A stretch of 64,000 nt of DNA from Lasiodiplodia sp. COLG20 (Eukaryota; Ascomycota; Dothideomycetes; Botryosphaeriales; Botryosphaeriaceae): positions 4,216,001 to 4,280,000 of the forward strand of contig VNWV01000002.1 in assembly GCA_009801085.1 (NCBI GenBank), given 5' to 3'. This document shows positions 1 to 10,462 of the stretch, one piece after another; within the stretch, counting starts at the first letter, position 1, and each line of letters opens with the position of its first letter. Made by a program: the position numbers and the translations under genes. Under the pieces are notes generated by a model. That model was not told the DNA's origin, ran no database searches, and saw only the letters and a program-made list of their open reading frames with translations.

Positions 1-760
1 AGTCTTGAAGTTGGGAAAGCTTGCCCTCGTCCCTATCGTCGTCCTCGCCGTCCGACATCTGGAAATCAGAGGCTTCGCTTTCCTCGTCCTCCTCGTCATC
101 TTCGTCGGAGCCATCCTGTTCGCTGTCGTCGTCGTCGTCGTTCCGGTGCTTGTTCGACCTCTTGCCCTTCGATTTGGCCTGGTTTTGCTCTTCCTCATAG
201 TCGTCGAGCATTTGCGCCAGATCGACAGCGTCAGAGCCTAGCGAATCATCGTCGCCCTCCTCGTCTTCGTCGAGATCAATGTCACCATCCTCGTCCACTG
301 GCCTCGCAGCCTTGGCCTTGCCCTTCTTCGCCTTGTTGGTGGAGCTACCGCGAAATGAGAAATCGGCAAACCTCTCCTCATCACTCTCGTCAAAGGCCTC
401 GTCACTGTCTATGTCGCTGTCGTCGTCCTCGTCGACCTCGCCCATGCGCCAAGTGTTGCCATCGGAGTCGCTGCCTTCGCTGACATCCAGCTCGTCAAAA
501 CGGCCCTTGGCGGATTTCTTACGGGGCCTCGAAGGGCGGTCGTCTTCCTCGCTGGCCTCGTCATCGTCGTCAACGCGTTGTCGCTTGCGGCGGGGGTTGT
601 CGTCCTCGACTTCACCCAGGCGGTGCTGGCGAATCTTGGTGTTGTCGCCAACTTCGCGCTCGGCAATAGTAAAAGCGTCGAGGCCGCGCTTCTGGTTCTT
701 CTTGCGCGCGGTGCGCGGCTTGGAAGCGGAGGCCGAACTCCGTGCAACTCGGCGAGCCAT
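1..760 (-). CDS. UTP14: U3 snoRNP protein Utp14, N-terminal part (cut by window edge)
   Basis: The minus frame opens at an ATG at 760 and stays open to the window edge, so only the first 253 codons are present. The protein begins MARRVARSSASAS, then has KRGLDAFTIAEREVGDNTK and IRQHRLGE. These are followed by long acidic runs (DDDDEASEEDD, DEDDDSDIDSDEAFDESDEE) and FADFSFRGSS. Basic start, IRQHRLGE block and acidic stretches ending in the FRGSS motif are how fungal Utp14 proteins begin, from memory. Utp14 acts in the nucleolar small-subunit processome and activates the helicase Dhr1 for 18S rRNA maturation. The C-terminal half is outside the window. The gene is divergent from the mL41 gene with 244 bp between start codons. 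Confidence 0.8.
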   Translation of the reverse strand, partial: MARRVARSSASASKPRTARKKNQKRGLDAFTIAEREVGDNTKIRQHRLGEVEDDNPRRKRQRVDDDDEASEEDDRPSRPRKKSAKGRFDELDVSEGSDSDGNTWRMGEVDEDDDSDIDSDEAFDESDEERFADFSFRGSSTNKAKKGKAKAARPVDEDGDIDLDEDEEGDDDSLGSDAVDLAQMLDDYEEEQNQAKSKGKRSNKHRNDDDDDSEQDGSDEDDEEDEESEASDFQMSDGEDDDRDEGKLSQLQD

Positions 761-1004
761 TTTGAACGAAAATGCTGCAGATTGTGGCGCGCTCGAGGTT
801 GAGGGAGCGTCGTTGCGGGCAAATGTTCGCCGCTCCACGCACAGGGCCACAGAAAATCAGAACTTGCGGCCCGTGCGCGCGAAATCTTGGCTGAACCCTG
901 ACTCGCGCATCGCCGACTCGCCGATGTCCGCGGCCGCCAACTCGTTTCCGCCGCGAGACTCTGAGCGCGTAACATCCACCGACCTACACCTCCAACCAGT
1001 CACC
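761..1004. promoter_or_regulatory. shared promoter region of UTP14 and mL41
   Basis: These 244 bp separate two divergent start codons and must hold both 5' leaders and promoters. No TATA box stands out. The sequence is GC-rich with several cgcg stretches. Co-regulation of a nucleolar and a mitochondrial ribosome gene is an inference from layout only. Confidence 0.5.
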
Positions 1005-1370
1005 ATGCAGCCTACCCAAGCGCTGCAGCGCAGCGTCAAGCGCCTTACACTCACCACGAAGCAGACCGGGAAGGGATTCTACAAGGGTACCGGCTCTGGC
1101 TCTATGGGAAATCACACCAAGTACGGCACCTACAAAATCCAATGGTCCAAGGTCCGCACATACGTAGCTCCCGACCTCAGCTCTTTCGAAGTAAAGCCAA
1201 TTCCACCGATAAGCGTATTGGGCGTATGCTGATTTCTATACTAGCTCACGCCTTTCGTTACAAAAACCGTCAAGCAAGCAAGCGGCAGGGGACGTTTCTC
1301 GGACAAGCTAGGCCCGTTGAGCGGAAAGCTGTATTTGGAGAAGTGGAAGGCGGAAAATGGACAGGACTAG
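1005..1370 (+). CDS. MRPL27: mitochondrial large-subunit ribosomal protein mL41 (yeast Mrpl27 type)
   Basis: Two exons, 1005-1190 and 1245-1370, are joined in phase 0 across a 54-nt GT-AG intron (gtaaag...ctag). The product is 103 residues. It starts MQPTQALQRSVKRLTLTTKQ and carries GFYKGTGSGSMGNHTKYG and KVRTYVAPDL. After splicing it reads LTPFVTKTVK and ends GKLYLEKWKAENGQD. The GxMGxHTKYG block, VxPDL and LTPFVTK motifs are typical of mL41, a protein of the mitochondrial 54S subunit. Without the intron the frame stops early and loses the LTPFVTK motif, so splicing is well supported. The basic N-terminus suits mitochondrial import. Confidence 0.88.
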
Positions 1371-1849
1371 CTATGATCTCCCGCACGTTCAGGTCATTGG
1401 GCCTGAAAAATGAAAACATATGTCCGAGGAAAGCGCACGGAATATTGGGCATTGCAAGGCGTTTGGGAAACCCCTCACCGGGTCAATGGACTGATACCTG
1501 ATATATTCAAGGAGCAACACGAAAAAATCACCGAACAGGAGCATTTATTCAACGATACCGTGTCACACTGCTGGTCATAAAGATGAAGGCATCACTCCAG
1601 AATATTCGGACCAAGACATATTCGCTCAATGGCGATATTATGACACTTGAGTGTGAGTTTATTGTTTTTTCAACCCCAAATCAAGATATGAAATCAAAGC
1701 AAACAAGTACCTCAATTCCTTCGCCTTGGAACAGAGACATTCCACCTTAGTTACAGTGAACACTGAAGATTCGCATTCAAACAAGTAAAAGAAAATACCT
1801 CGAAGCTCCAACCTGGATGACTCGGGCTCCGGAAATCTTTTCATATGCC
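1371..1849. other. convergent 3' region
   Basis: This stretch lies between the ends of the mL41 gene (plus) and the unknown gene at 1850 (minus). It is AT-richer than its neighbours and probably holds both 3' untranslated regions. A 61-codon minus frame here shows no family features. I see no RNA gene or repeat. Confidence 0.4.
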
Positions 1850-2431
1850 CTACTGTTCCTTCTTCAACACTTGCTTATTAACAAGATCGTCGTGTTCAGT
1901 CTTAATCTTAAGAGTCCGCAAGTGGTCAATCAGGAGGAGGAAAAAGCCACTCCACAATCCCCAAGAGATTTGGTCTCTCATCATCGCCGAGATCAGAATC
2001 TCGAGCGCTTCGTTGAACCTCTTCTTCTCGTAATCGCCCATACCAGAGGCAGGGTGATTTGCCAGATACTCCTCGGCAATCCTTCGCATTCGGTAATATT
2101 GCGACTCGTCTGAGTATGCCGCCAGCAATGCCCTGCGGAGGTCGTTGGTACGCGCATGCGGCATTAGGGGGTACTTGGGCCAGATGTGGACCTTTTCCTC
2201 TTTCTTAACTTCTTGGGTAGCGGAAGGGCTATGGTCGTCATGGCTGTAGCGGCGAGCAGAAAAGGCTCCACGCGGCTCAGGGGCTGATTGGTTATAGCGA
2301 AAGCTTCTCGGTAGGTTTATTGGCTTTATAACTCGGCAGGAACGCGATGTCTTTTCAGTCGCGGTATTGAGAGGGTGAGTGGACTTCTTGGCCATAGTGT
2401 TGGGATAGGTGCGGGCTGACTTGTGAGACAT
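1850..2431 (-). CDS. unknown 193-residue protein, possibly mitochondrial
   Basis: A single-exon minus frame runs from the first ATG at 2431 to TAG at 1850. The frame is open further upstream but has no other ATG. The N-terminal 80 residues are rich in Ser, Arg, Thr and Lys with few acids and include RGAFSARRYSHDD, which looks like a mitochondrial targeting segment with an RRYS cleavage site. The second half is a compact charged domain (YYRMRRIAEEYLANHPAS, then DYEKKRFNEALEILISAMM) followed by one hydrophobic stretch, WGLWSGFFLLLIDHL, that could span a membrane. Third positions in the C-terminal half favour G/C, as in neighbouring real genes. I do not recognise the family. An inner-membrane assembly factor is a guess. 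Confidence 0.6.
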   Translation of the reverse strand: MSHKSARTYPNTMAKKSTHPLNTATEKTSRSCRVIKPINLPRSFRYNQSAPEPRGAFSARRYSHDDHSPSATQEVKKEEKVHIWPKYPLMPHARTNDLRRALLAAYSDESQYYRMRRIAEEYLANHPASGMGDYEKKRFNEALEILISAMMRDQISWGLWSGFFLLLIDHLRTLKIKTEHDDLVNKQVLKKEQ

Positions 2432-2967
2432 TGTTGAGTAATAGAGCGATGTCTTGTTGATGGCTAGAGCAGAAGGTAATATGATGCGAGGGATGGCTTG
2501 TCGATGGGAATCTGAAGTAGGTTGCGATGGCTCGTGGCTTGTAATGGTTTTTGGTTGCAGTTTGGGCCGTCGCACATTCGACTGGACACTGGACTTCTGA
2601 CTATGGCCCGACTAAGATCCAACCTGACAGACGTCAAGATTATTTTTTGGTAACACTATTTTCTTGCTCCAGCTAACCACAGAACGATTTAGTAGACTCG
2701 AAAGTCCCCAATCACTTCGCTGTGTTCCAATTGCAAAATACGCAGTAGAGGAAATAGGAGAATAGACAGGTTCACAGATAAACAAAATGCCTAAAGCGAA
2801 ATATATCACAATTCAGTCTATTCAACATGCTGTTGTAGTACTAGTGTGCGGGTGTGGCTTGTGCGTGTGGCTTTGTCGATCAGTGACATCTTCTGATTTC
2901 CAGACCCGCGACTTTTCGAGTCTGCACTCCATCCCCCACACTATGAGGACAGCGTAGCGCCAATTCC
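2432..2967. promoter_or_regulatory. divergent promoter region, unknown gene and COQ3
   Basis: The 536 bp between divergent start codons are AT-richer than the flanking coding sequence. No motif is clear enough to call. If the product at 1850-2431 is mitochondrial, the pair would share a compartment with COQ3; this is inference. Confidence 0.35.
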
Positions 2968-3942
2968 ATGCGACCGGCACTAGTAACACCAGCCGCCCAT
3001 AGGCTACCTAACATGGCTTCAAGAAGAGCCGCCAGCGCTCTGCGCGCCCTAGAAACCGCCTCGACAGCTCATCCTAGACTGGTACGGACAAGGCCCTGGA
3101 GCTTCAGGAAGAGCTCTCTTTCCGCGACACATCGCCCTTCCGCGGCATCCACAAGCTCCCGCTTCTTCTCTACCACCTCCGTCCCGAATAATGGCCACGG
3201 CTCTGTTGATCCGACTGAAGTATCGCACTTCAATGCACTCGCCTCCAGCTGGTGGGACCCCCACGGGCCGTCGCGGCTGCTACACCTCATGAACCAAATG
3301 CGCCACCCCTTCATCCAGCGCTGTCTGGCCTCGCAGTCCTCCCCACCGCCCTCTCGCCTGCGCTACCTCGACGTCGGCTGCGGCGGCGGCATCTTCGCTG
3401 AGAGCGCGGCGCGGCAACCCACCACGGCCAGCGTGCTCGGCATCGATCCGACCCCCGAGGTGCTCGCCGTGGCCGAGGCGCACAAGCGGCAGGACCCGCT
3501 GCTGATGGAGGACGGCCGCCTGACGTACAAGAACATTCCTATCGAGCAGCTGCCGCTCGACGGCGAGGGGTTCGACGTCGTTTCCTGCTTCGAGGTTGTC
3601 GAACACGTCGCCACGCCCACAGAGTTCCTACAACAGCTGATTGCCCATGTGCGCCCCGGTGGATGGCTTGTTGGCTCGACGATCGCGCGCACCTGGACAA
3701 GCTGGGCGACAACAATTGTGGCGGCCGAGGACATCTTAAGGATGGTGCCGAAGGGAACGCATGATTGGAATAAATACATAAACGACGATGAGCTGAGTAG
3801 GTGGTTCGCAACCCAGGCCGGGCTGGAGAGCCCGAGGATCATGGGCGTCATGTACGTGCCGGGACTAGGATGGAAGGAGGTGCCTAGGAGTGAGAAGTTC
3901 GGGAACTACTTCTTCGCAGTCAGGAAGGCCGAAGTGCAATGA
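2968..3942 (+). CDS. COQ3: ubiquinone biosynthesis O-methyltransferase Coq3
   Basis: A single-exon frame of 324 residues. About 65 basic, Ser/Arg-rich residues (a mitochondrial presequence, with RFFSTTS near its end) precede the catalytic domain. The domain opens with VDPTEVSHFNALASSWWDPH, the usual start of Coq3/UbiG proteins. SAM-binding motif I is YLDVGCGGGIFAE near residue 135, motif II FDVVSCFEVVEHV near 197, and the late motif HVRPGGWLVGSTIARTW near 220; the C-terminus has a usual RIMGVMYVPG block. The enzyme performs both O-methylations of coenzyme Q synthesis on the matrix side of the inner membrane. Start is the ATG at 2968; an in-frame ATG at 3013 (MASRRAAS) could also serve and would keep a targeting signal. 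Confidence 0.93.
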   Translation: MRPALVTPAAHRLPNMASRRAASALRALETASTAHPRLVRTRPWSFRKSSLSATHRPSAASTSSRFFSTTSVPNNGHGSVDPTEVSHFNALASSWWDPHGPSRLLHLMNQMRHPFIQRCLASQSSPPPSRLRYLDVGCGGGIFAESAARQPTTASVLGIDPTPEVLAVAEAHKRQDPLLMEDGRLTYKNIPIEQLPLDGEGFDVVSCFEVVEHVATPTEFLQQLIAHVRPGGWLVGSTIARTWTSWATTIVAAEDILRMVPKGTHDWNKYINDDELSRWFATQAGLESPRIMGVMYVPGLGWKEVPRSEKFGNYFFAVRKAEVQ

Positions 3943-4319
3943 TCATCAAAATGACAGTGTAACATTATCCAGAACGCTGGGCGCGTTTGCAACGCTACAT
4001 TCTCAAGACATACTTCTCTATTATCGATTGCTTAGTCCATCCGATTTTCATACTTCAAACGGCTGCATTGTGATGGACAGACCAGAACGAAACATTATGA
4101 TAGATCATTTCGAACATTAACATGCCGGAGGGGTCGATGCCCTACCTACAAGCATCCGCTTCACCATGTGGCCTGCCCATGTGTCCTGGTAATGTTTCAG
4201 CTGCCCGTCTATTGCGATTCAAAACAAATCGCCTCTGAGAATACCCAGAAAAATAGAACGAAATCGTTAAGATGAATGTTCCTGTGAGAGAACACAGTGG
4301 CCCTGTACCATAAAAACCA
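3943..4319. other. convergent 3' region of COQ3 and the aminotransferase
   Basis: This holds the two 3' untranslated regions. No coding frame, repeat or RNA structure stands out. Confidence 0.4.
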
Positions 4320-5900
4320 TCAGACCTGCTCGCTAGAAATTTCATCAAGCACCTTGAACACTCTCTGCAAGCCTTCCTCTAGCACCTGTTCCCTGTGGCT
4401 AAAAACGACGCGGAAAAAACCTGGTTCCTCTGCCGCCTGGTCCTCACCCGCCGTCAAAATTACTTTTTTCGCCTTTAATAACCTCACCAGTACCCTCTCG
4501 CTCTCCCATCCTTGCACAATTTGGCCTTTCTCATCAGTCTTCGGCAACCACTTTCGCATATCCACCCATAGAAAGAAGCCGGCATTGGCACGCCCATCAT
4601 AAGGGATCCCTTTCTCATCGAGACTCTTTCTCAAGAGCGCACTGCGTTCAGCCAACGTCTGAGTATTCAGCTTTCTGAAGCGCTCCAGCCACTCTCCATC
4701 CTCCAACATCGCAACTCCGATCATCTGGTCCGCAATACCGGGCCAGTGTGACTGGCTGACCGCGAGCAGAGCGTCCATAAGAGCACGGTTTCGTACAAGC
4801 AGACAGCCAATTCGGATGCCGCTGGCTGCGAAGTCCTTACTCAACCCATACATGACATGCAGCAAATTCGGATCAATATGCTGGGCATAGTCAATGCTGA
4901 GCACGGAGGTGAACGGAGTGTGCGGTTCAAAGCGTGGCCCAGGGTCGTAAACTGAGGTAGCATACATCTCATCCGAGATGAGGTGGAGTCGATGCTTGTT
5001 GCAGAAGCGCATGAGGGCGATGATGGTGTCGATTGGATAGCAGCGCCCCGAGGGATTATGTGGGTTGCAGAGCATCACAGCGCGGACTTTGATGCTGGAT
5101 TTGGTTGCAGAATTGAGAGCGGCTTCGAACTTTTCGATACAAGATGGCGAAAATTGGTCGGTTCCATGAAATGGAACGTGGTAGAGGTTGACCCTTGAGA
5201 GCAGATGTCAAAGCGATGTGATTAACAGTGGATTTGGAAATTCATAGCACTTACTTGGACTTGGCGCCAAAATCGTAAGGGAATCCAACATAACTGGGTT
5301 GCGAGATGAGCAGAGCATCATGTTCATCGAAGATGGTATAACCCAAAGCCTCGCAGACAGAGCCGCAACCGTTGGCGAAATAGAGATCATCTTGATTCAC
5401 ATCCTTGTATGGTTTGAGGTATCTAGGTGTATCAGAATAGGTAACGTCGACACAACAAAAACAGAATAAACAGAAAATTTAGACCCGGATTTGAAGTACG
5501 TACCTATTCATGTACTGAGCCATAGCCTTTCGCAAGCGCAAAGATCCAGCAGGGCCCTCGCCATACATCAATTCGGATGGGCGTAGTTTGAGCTGGCTTT
5601 AGGTTAGCGTGCGATCGAGAAAATCCTTGAGAGTCAGCGTACGGGGTTGGTGTCCAAGTGAGCAGACACTTCAGAAGACATAGCATGCTGCAATGTAGAT
5701 TGATATTAGTAGAAGTCCTAGAATCTATGTCGATGAGTTGGAGGTACAACATTGTCAGAGGTGCCGATATTGACGAAGCCAGTGGGGTTGGTCTCGGGAT
5801 CGTAGGTATCATAAGGGAGCTCCCTATAACTGCCCATTGGGTTCGGCGGCGTCGCGTACACAGCACCGCGCTGAGATAGTGTATCGCTGCCTGAGGCCAT
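4320..5900 (-). CDS. PLP-dependent class I/II aminotransferase, ACC-synthase-like
   Basis: Five exons on the minus strand: 5751-5900, 5643-5687, 5504-5592, 5255-5422 and 4320-5193, all joined in phase by GT-AG introns of about 50-81 nt, give 441 residues. The N-terminus carries GFVNIGTSDN then MSSEVSAHLDTNP, and exon 3 has LMYGEGPAGSLRLRKAMAQY, as in the 1-aminocyclopropane-1-carboxylate synthase branch of fold-type I enzymes. Further on are FANGCGSVCEALG, MLCNPHNPSGR, ISDEMYA and YGLSKDFAASGIRIG, which holds the PLP lysine. The C-terminal RVVFSHREQVLEEGLQR supplies the carboxylate-binding arginine. The substrate cannot be told from sequence. Fungal members of this branch are often unspecified aminotransferases rather than ethylene enzymes. 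No targeting signal is seen. Confidence 0.88.
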
Positions 5901-7084
5901 TGCTCTATTGTGGCCAAGAGAAGAAGAGCGAGGCTGACAAGATAGCAGAAGCTCCGAATAGAGGTGCAGAAACAGAGTGACAAAGAATGCGTTCTTGCCT
6001 GATGTGGAAGACCCGCGATGGTGAATGCTGATGAGAAGAAGATGCGCTAGCTATTTGTGGGGCTCCATGGCTGGAATGCTTGCGACTTAAGTCCCGAGAT
6101 TATCTCGGCGACGTGAGACAGGAGCCGTATCTCAGCTGCCCGCCACCGGGCCGTTACGTCGAGGACTGCCGGCGGCCATTAGCGCTTCTGCGATCCGATA
6201 CAAAGGTCAACTGCGGAGACCAATCAACACACGCTCAAGTGCAGCTTCAGGGCTGTCCCGGGTTTCCTTCCCCGACTCCACATGAGTCATCCACCGGCCG
6301 TCGGCTGCAGAAGAAGGCCAGCCGCGGGGTCGAAATCCATGCTCTTTCTACGCTCCTCCGCAAGGGAAATTTCCCGAGAGCCTTCCCTGTTCCTGGAGGC
6401 CAGCTATTCCAATGCAAACAACACGTATCACTCCGTTTGACGCCCCGCGCACCGCGCCGCAATTCACGCTTGCTGCAATGCCGCTGTGCCACCTGCGGCT
6501 TCTGAGCCCTTTGCGGTCATAACATACGCAAGAGTCAATGATCCGTGGAGCAATCAGTCAACCACTACCAGACTTCAGCCCACCTGGTCGGAAGGCCAGG
6601 GTTCAGCGCTGGGATAGGGGTCGTAATATCACGAACGGAATCGCGTGTTGGCCGACTAATGCTGGATGATTGACGGCGGCCAAAGTTTCAAGGTCGAGAA
6701 CGGGGCGGCTACACAGAGACGAAGCGACGACGACTATGGGAGAGCCGACAGACAATGTCGTCATGTGCCTTTCCTTTTCTGCCGCGCTTATCGATAAGCG
6801 CAGGATTGGCGGTGGAGGCCACTTTCAGCGGTTCGGCGAGCGTGTGCCCGGCAACTCGTCCGCCTCGGTCGTGTACCGGCGAGCAGCGTCCTCCTTCCTC
6901 TGCGCGCCTTTTTCACTTGTCCCCTCGTCTTCGCGCCGCCGCCCTCTCGAACGCTCTGTTTCGCGCGCTATGAAACTCTGCTCGTAGCTCAGCGACTCGC
7001 TTCGTCTGGCCCCACACACTTGTCTTCCGTCGCGCCGCGTCCGATCATCCTCACTGAGGGTGAAGCCACCACTCGACGCCCACC
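5901..7084. promoter_or_regulatory. divergent intergenic region, aminotransferase and ING gene
   Basis: About 1.2 kb between divergent start codons. Several open frames of 60-140 codons exist, but none starts in good context, shows splice-linked partners or resembles a family. The last 100 bp before 7085 are CT/CG-rich, as in a fungal 5' leader. The ING start has a good context (caccATGa). Confidence 0.4.
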
Positions 7085-9267
7085 ATGAAGGCGTCCACGA
7101 TTCGAGAGCCCGCCGGCTCTTCCTCTGGCCCCGGCCGTCGCCAGTCAGCTCGACAGCAGCGCACCACTGCGACCCGACCGGCCAACTACTATGCCCGACC
7201 TTTCGCTCCTCGGGGCCCCATGGGAGGCGCCGACAATGCCTCGACGAACACTGCCGCGCCTGGCTTCTTTCCAGCCATCACACATTTCACAGACACTATA
7301 ACCGCGCTGCCGAAGGAGATTATGAAGCATTTCTCCATGCTGAAGGAAGTCGAAGCGAAGACACACCAGCCAGATGACGAGCTGCAGAGGCTGGCGGAAC
7401 AAGTTTCGCAACTGCATGCCCCGACGCGTCGGGAGGCGCAGCTCGCAGCGCTCAACACCGCGAATGCAACAGGACATAACACTGCCAATGGAAGCGTTGC
7501 CGACTCGGTCACTCAAAACCAGACGCCTACCAACCAGCAGCAAGGCAACGACCTGCTCGAAAACGCGAACAATGGCAAACTCATGGACGAGGCTTCCATT
7601 TTAGCCCGTCGGGAGCTGTTCCTCCGCTATCGCTATGGCTTATCGCAAATGTGCGCAATGCTGGACGAGAAGAACGCGGTGCTTTCCAGCGCCAACCAGA
7701 CGATGGATAAGCAATTAGGTCGTATGGAGAGCTCGTTCCAGCACATTGACGAGGAGCTTACCTTCGAGGCGCGGTATGGTAGTTTCTCCCATTGGGCGTA
7801 CAAGGACGGCGATGAGAAGAAGAAAGCCACCAACGAGCGCTCGCGTCGCGAAGTCGCCGCTGCCAACAACCTTGCAGCTGCGGCGGCGGCAGTCCACGAA
7901 GTAGATATCGCTGCCTCCAGAAGCGAAGCCAGACGTGAGGCGTTGCTCGCGAAGCAGAGGAATCGCAACCATTACGTCGACTCCGAGTTCGAAGACAGCA
8001 GACCGGTGAAGAAGCCGCCCACAAACCGTGGCAAGAAGGTCGCTGAGCCCGTCGGCCCGCCCGATGCCAGGCTCTATGGGTTGGGTATTAGCAATGGGCC
8101 AGGCCAGACGAACAAGCGACGCAAGACTGAAAAGGGCGTGGCAGCTGCGCCTGCAATGGAACGCTCATTAAGTGGAGCCATGCAGACCGCTCAACCGGGC
8201 CGCGCAAGTCCAAGAGAAACGCCAGCAGCGGAAGGTGGCAAGAAGAGGTCCCGCGCAGCTCCAGCTCCCGCGGCCATCAAGAAGAGGTATGGATCTGTCC
8301 CAGTTGATTCAGTCCTTGCACAACATGTTAAAATCTGAAGCAGAACACAAGCACTCGGGGCTCAGTCCCCTCAAGCCCCTTCATCACCAGTGATTGGGTC
8401 TTTCCACCAAGCAGGAGCGAATGCGCAGCGCCCGCAGTCTTCTCGCGCCCGTCAAAACTCCGCCACGAATTCTATCCATTCGAACACCCAAGATCCTACT
8501 CGAAATCGGCCACCTTCGTCGGCGTCGAACCGCGCCGTCAACGGTACGGCGAATCCGTTGGAAGCTGAGCAGGCTGGCGCGCATGCTTCGCCGGCTGTAG
8601 GCCCGTCCAGCACGCGCCTGACAGCTGAACCTTCGACTTCAGCAAATGGCGCCATCGCGGAACATAACATGAAACGTGAGGATACAGATGCACAAGATGG
8701 TTCCGGGACTCCTGTGCAGACAGTGGTCACCCGTGCTGGACGCACATCAAAGACTGCTACACCTGTCGTGGGTAGCTTCCCCGCAGATGTGCCCATGGCT
8801 CGAAGCCGCAGCACGCGGAATAACGGCAGCAGCCACGCGTCTTCCGAATCTAACATGCCAATTGCGTCAACTCAATCGCAGAAACGGTCGCACAAGAAGG
8901 GCGCGTCGGCGCTCCAGCAGCAGGCAAACAACGTCGATGATGGCAGCAGCTTGGCCGGTGATCTTTCCGGTCCTGATGTTGAGGAAGAGATCGCAGACGA
9001 CGACGAAGACGGTGACCAGGAACGCTTCTGTTACTGCAATGGTGTCAGTTACGGCGAAATGATCGGGTGCGACAATCCCGATTGCTTGAGGCAGTGGTTC
9101 CATTACGCCTGCGTAGGCATTACCAAGGAACCAAACAAGAAAGGTATGTTTTCCTGCGGGGGAGGTGTGTGGACAGATCGGAAGGTTGACATGTGTTGTT
9201 AGCGAAATGGTACTGCGACGACTGCAAGGAGAAGATGAAGCGATCACGGCCCGGAAGCCGGCAATGA
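7085..9267 (+). CDS. ING-family PHD-finger chromatin protein (Pho23/Yng type)
   Basis: Three exons, 7085-8286, 8344-9143 and 9203-9267, encode 688 residues. The N-terminal ING region includes [20 protein letters not shown] and [12 protein letters not shown] near residues 60-95, with a second helical part ([17 protein letters not shown]) near 180-225. A long disordered middle is rich in Ala, Ser, Lys and Arg with an acidic run before the end. The C-terminal PHD finger begins [17 protein letters not shown] near 630; the second intron splits it, and splicing restores [15 protein letters not shown] with the last Cys pair. ING proteins read H3K4me3 in acetyltransferase or Rpd3-type deacetylase complexes. 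The order and size resemble fungal Pho23-like proteins, but the exact complex is not settled. The first intron (57 nt) avoids an in-frame stop. Confidence 0.88.
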
Positions 9268-10462
9268 CGCTGACAGTGACCGGCACGATAAGCTGGGTGA
9301 TAAGACATCCTTCTACACCAGTTCCGTTGCATACGAGAAATGAATAGAGAACATACGGCACCCCCCACCACTTGGGTCAGCAACCCTCGTCTCTCCGTCG
9401 TTGGGTTGCGAAATATGCTTTCTCGGATCTAAACGGCTTGAGGTCTTCTCGAAAGGGAGGCCCACGAGCGTGTTGCCGGGTGAGAGCTGGGGCAATCAAC
9501 CTGACGAGTCCCCTTGACTCGCCCACGTTTCCCATCCAGTTCTTTGCTTGTGGCTCTCCTTACGACCGTATGATTCTTCCACGACTGCATGCGTCATTCT
9601 CGACAATAGATCCGGCCAGTCTCATTCGGGATTACCACTGGGTATTGAGCCTCTCTCTACATCTCGTACGATCCAAGAGCTTTTGCCGGCACTTTCTCTA
9701 CAAAACTTCTTTTGGCGTTGACATGGGATCCGTTCGATTGGCTTTGGCATTTTGGAAGGCGATTCCGGGAGGAAGTTGTTCCTTCAGGTGGAGTGAATGC
9801 TGCAAATGAAGCTTTTTTCGCGCATGAAGCAGTGGCGAGGCGTTCATGGCGCGTATCAGCCGAGGCTGGCAGCTCTCTATTGTGCCAAATGGTTTTCCTT
9901 CCCCTTAACAATTCGATGATGTATAGTATCGTCTAAAGCTGCTAGGAATGGACGATTCAACAGCCTATGCATGGCTACAATAGCTTGCGCTGGTGTTTTA
10001 CGTGCCGAGTAAGGCTCAGTTCCAATTCTAGGGAAGGCGTGGGACCAGTGCTTACTACTCTAAAAATGAGTTACTAGCGAGTAACCCTCTGCTGCTGTTA
10101 ATGTGGGCATGGCCCGGGCTAAATGGCAGCCGTCTAGCGAATAGGAGAATGCGTCTAAAGGTAGAGGAGATGGTTTTGTAAAGCTCAGTCAAAGGTAGAC
10201 TGAAGCAAATTTTAGGACTCATAGAGTGCGCAAGGCTGCAACGTGAAATATGCTGCTCGTACATGCTAGGCTACCAAAAATGGCCGATGAACGCTCCGTA
10301 TGGTCTGTGCGCAGTATGGAGCTACGCGCGACGCTAGTCCTAGGAAGGGTGCTTAGGCGACGCACATCCAAAAAAACCCACGAACTTCTTCGCGGCTGCT
10401 ACTCGTCTTTTCTCCTCAACCACGACGTCGACAAAGTCCAACGACCGCCCTACGACAACACA
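9268..10462. other. intergenic, 3' of ING gene and promoter of RPL8
   Basis: About 1.2 kb. The first part should be the ING 3' region. The last few hundred bases, including a CT-rich stretch (cttttctcctcaacc) shortly before the RPL8 ATG, should be the ribosomal-protein promoter and leader. Frames of up to 145 codons here have no recognisable features. Confidence 0.4.

Noticed and set aside
409..975. 188-codon minus frame over UTP14
   Set aside because: Out of frame with the clear Utp14 reading and Arg/Ala/Ser-rich by composition.
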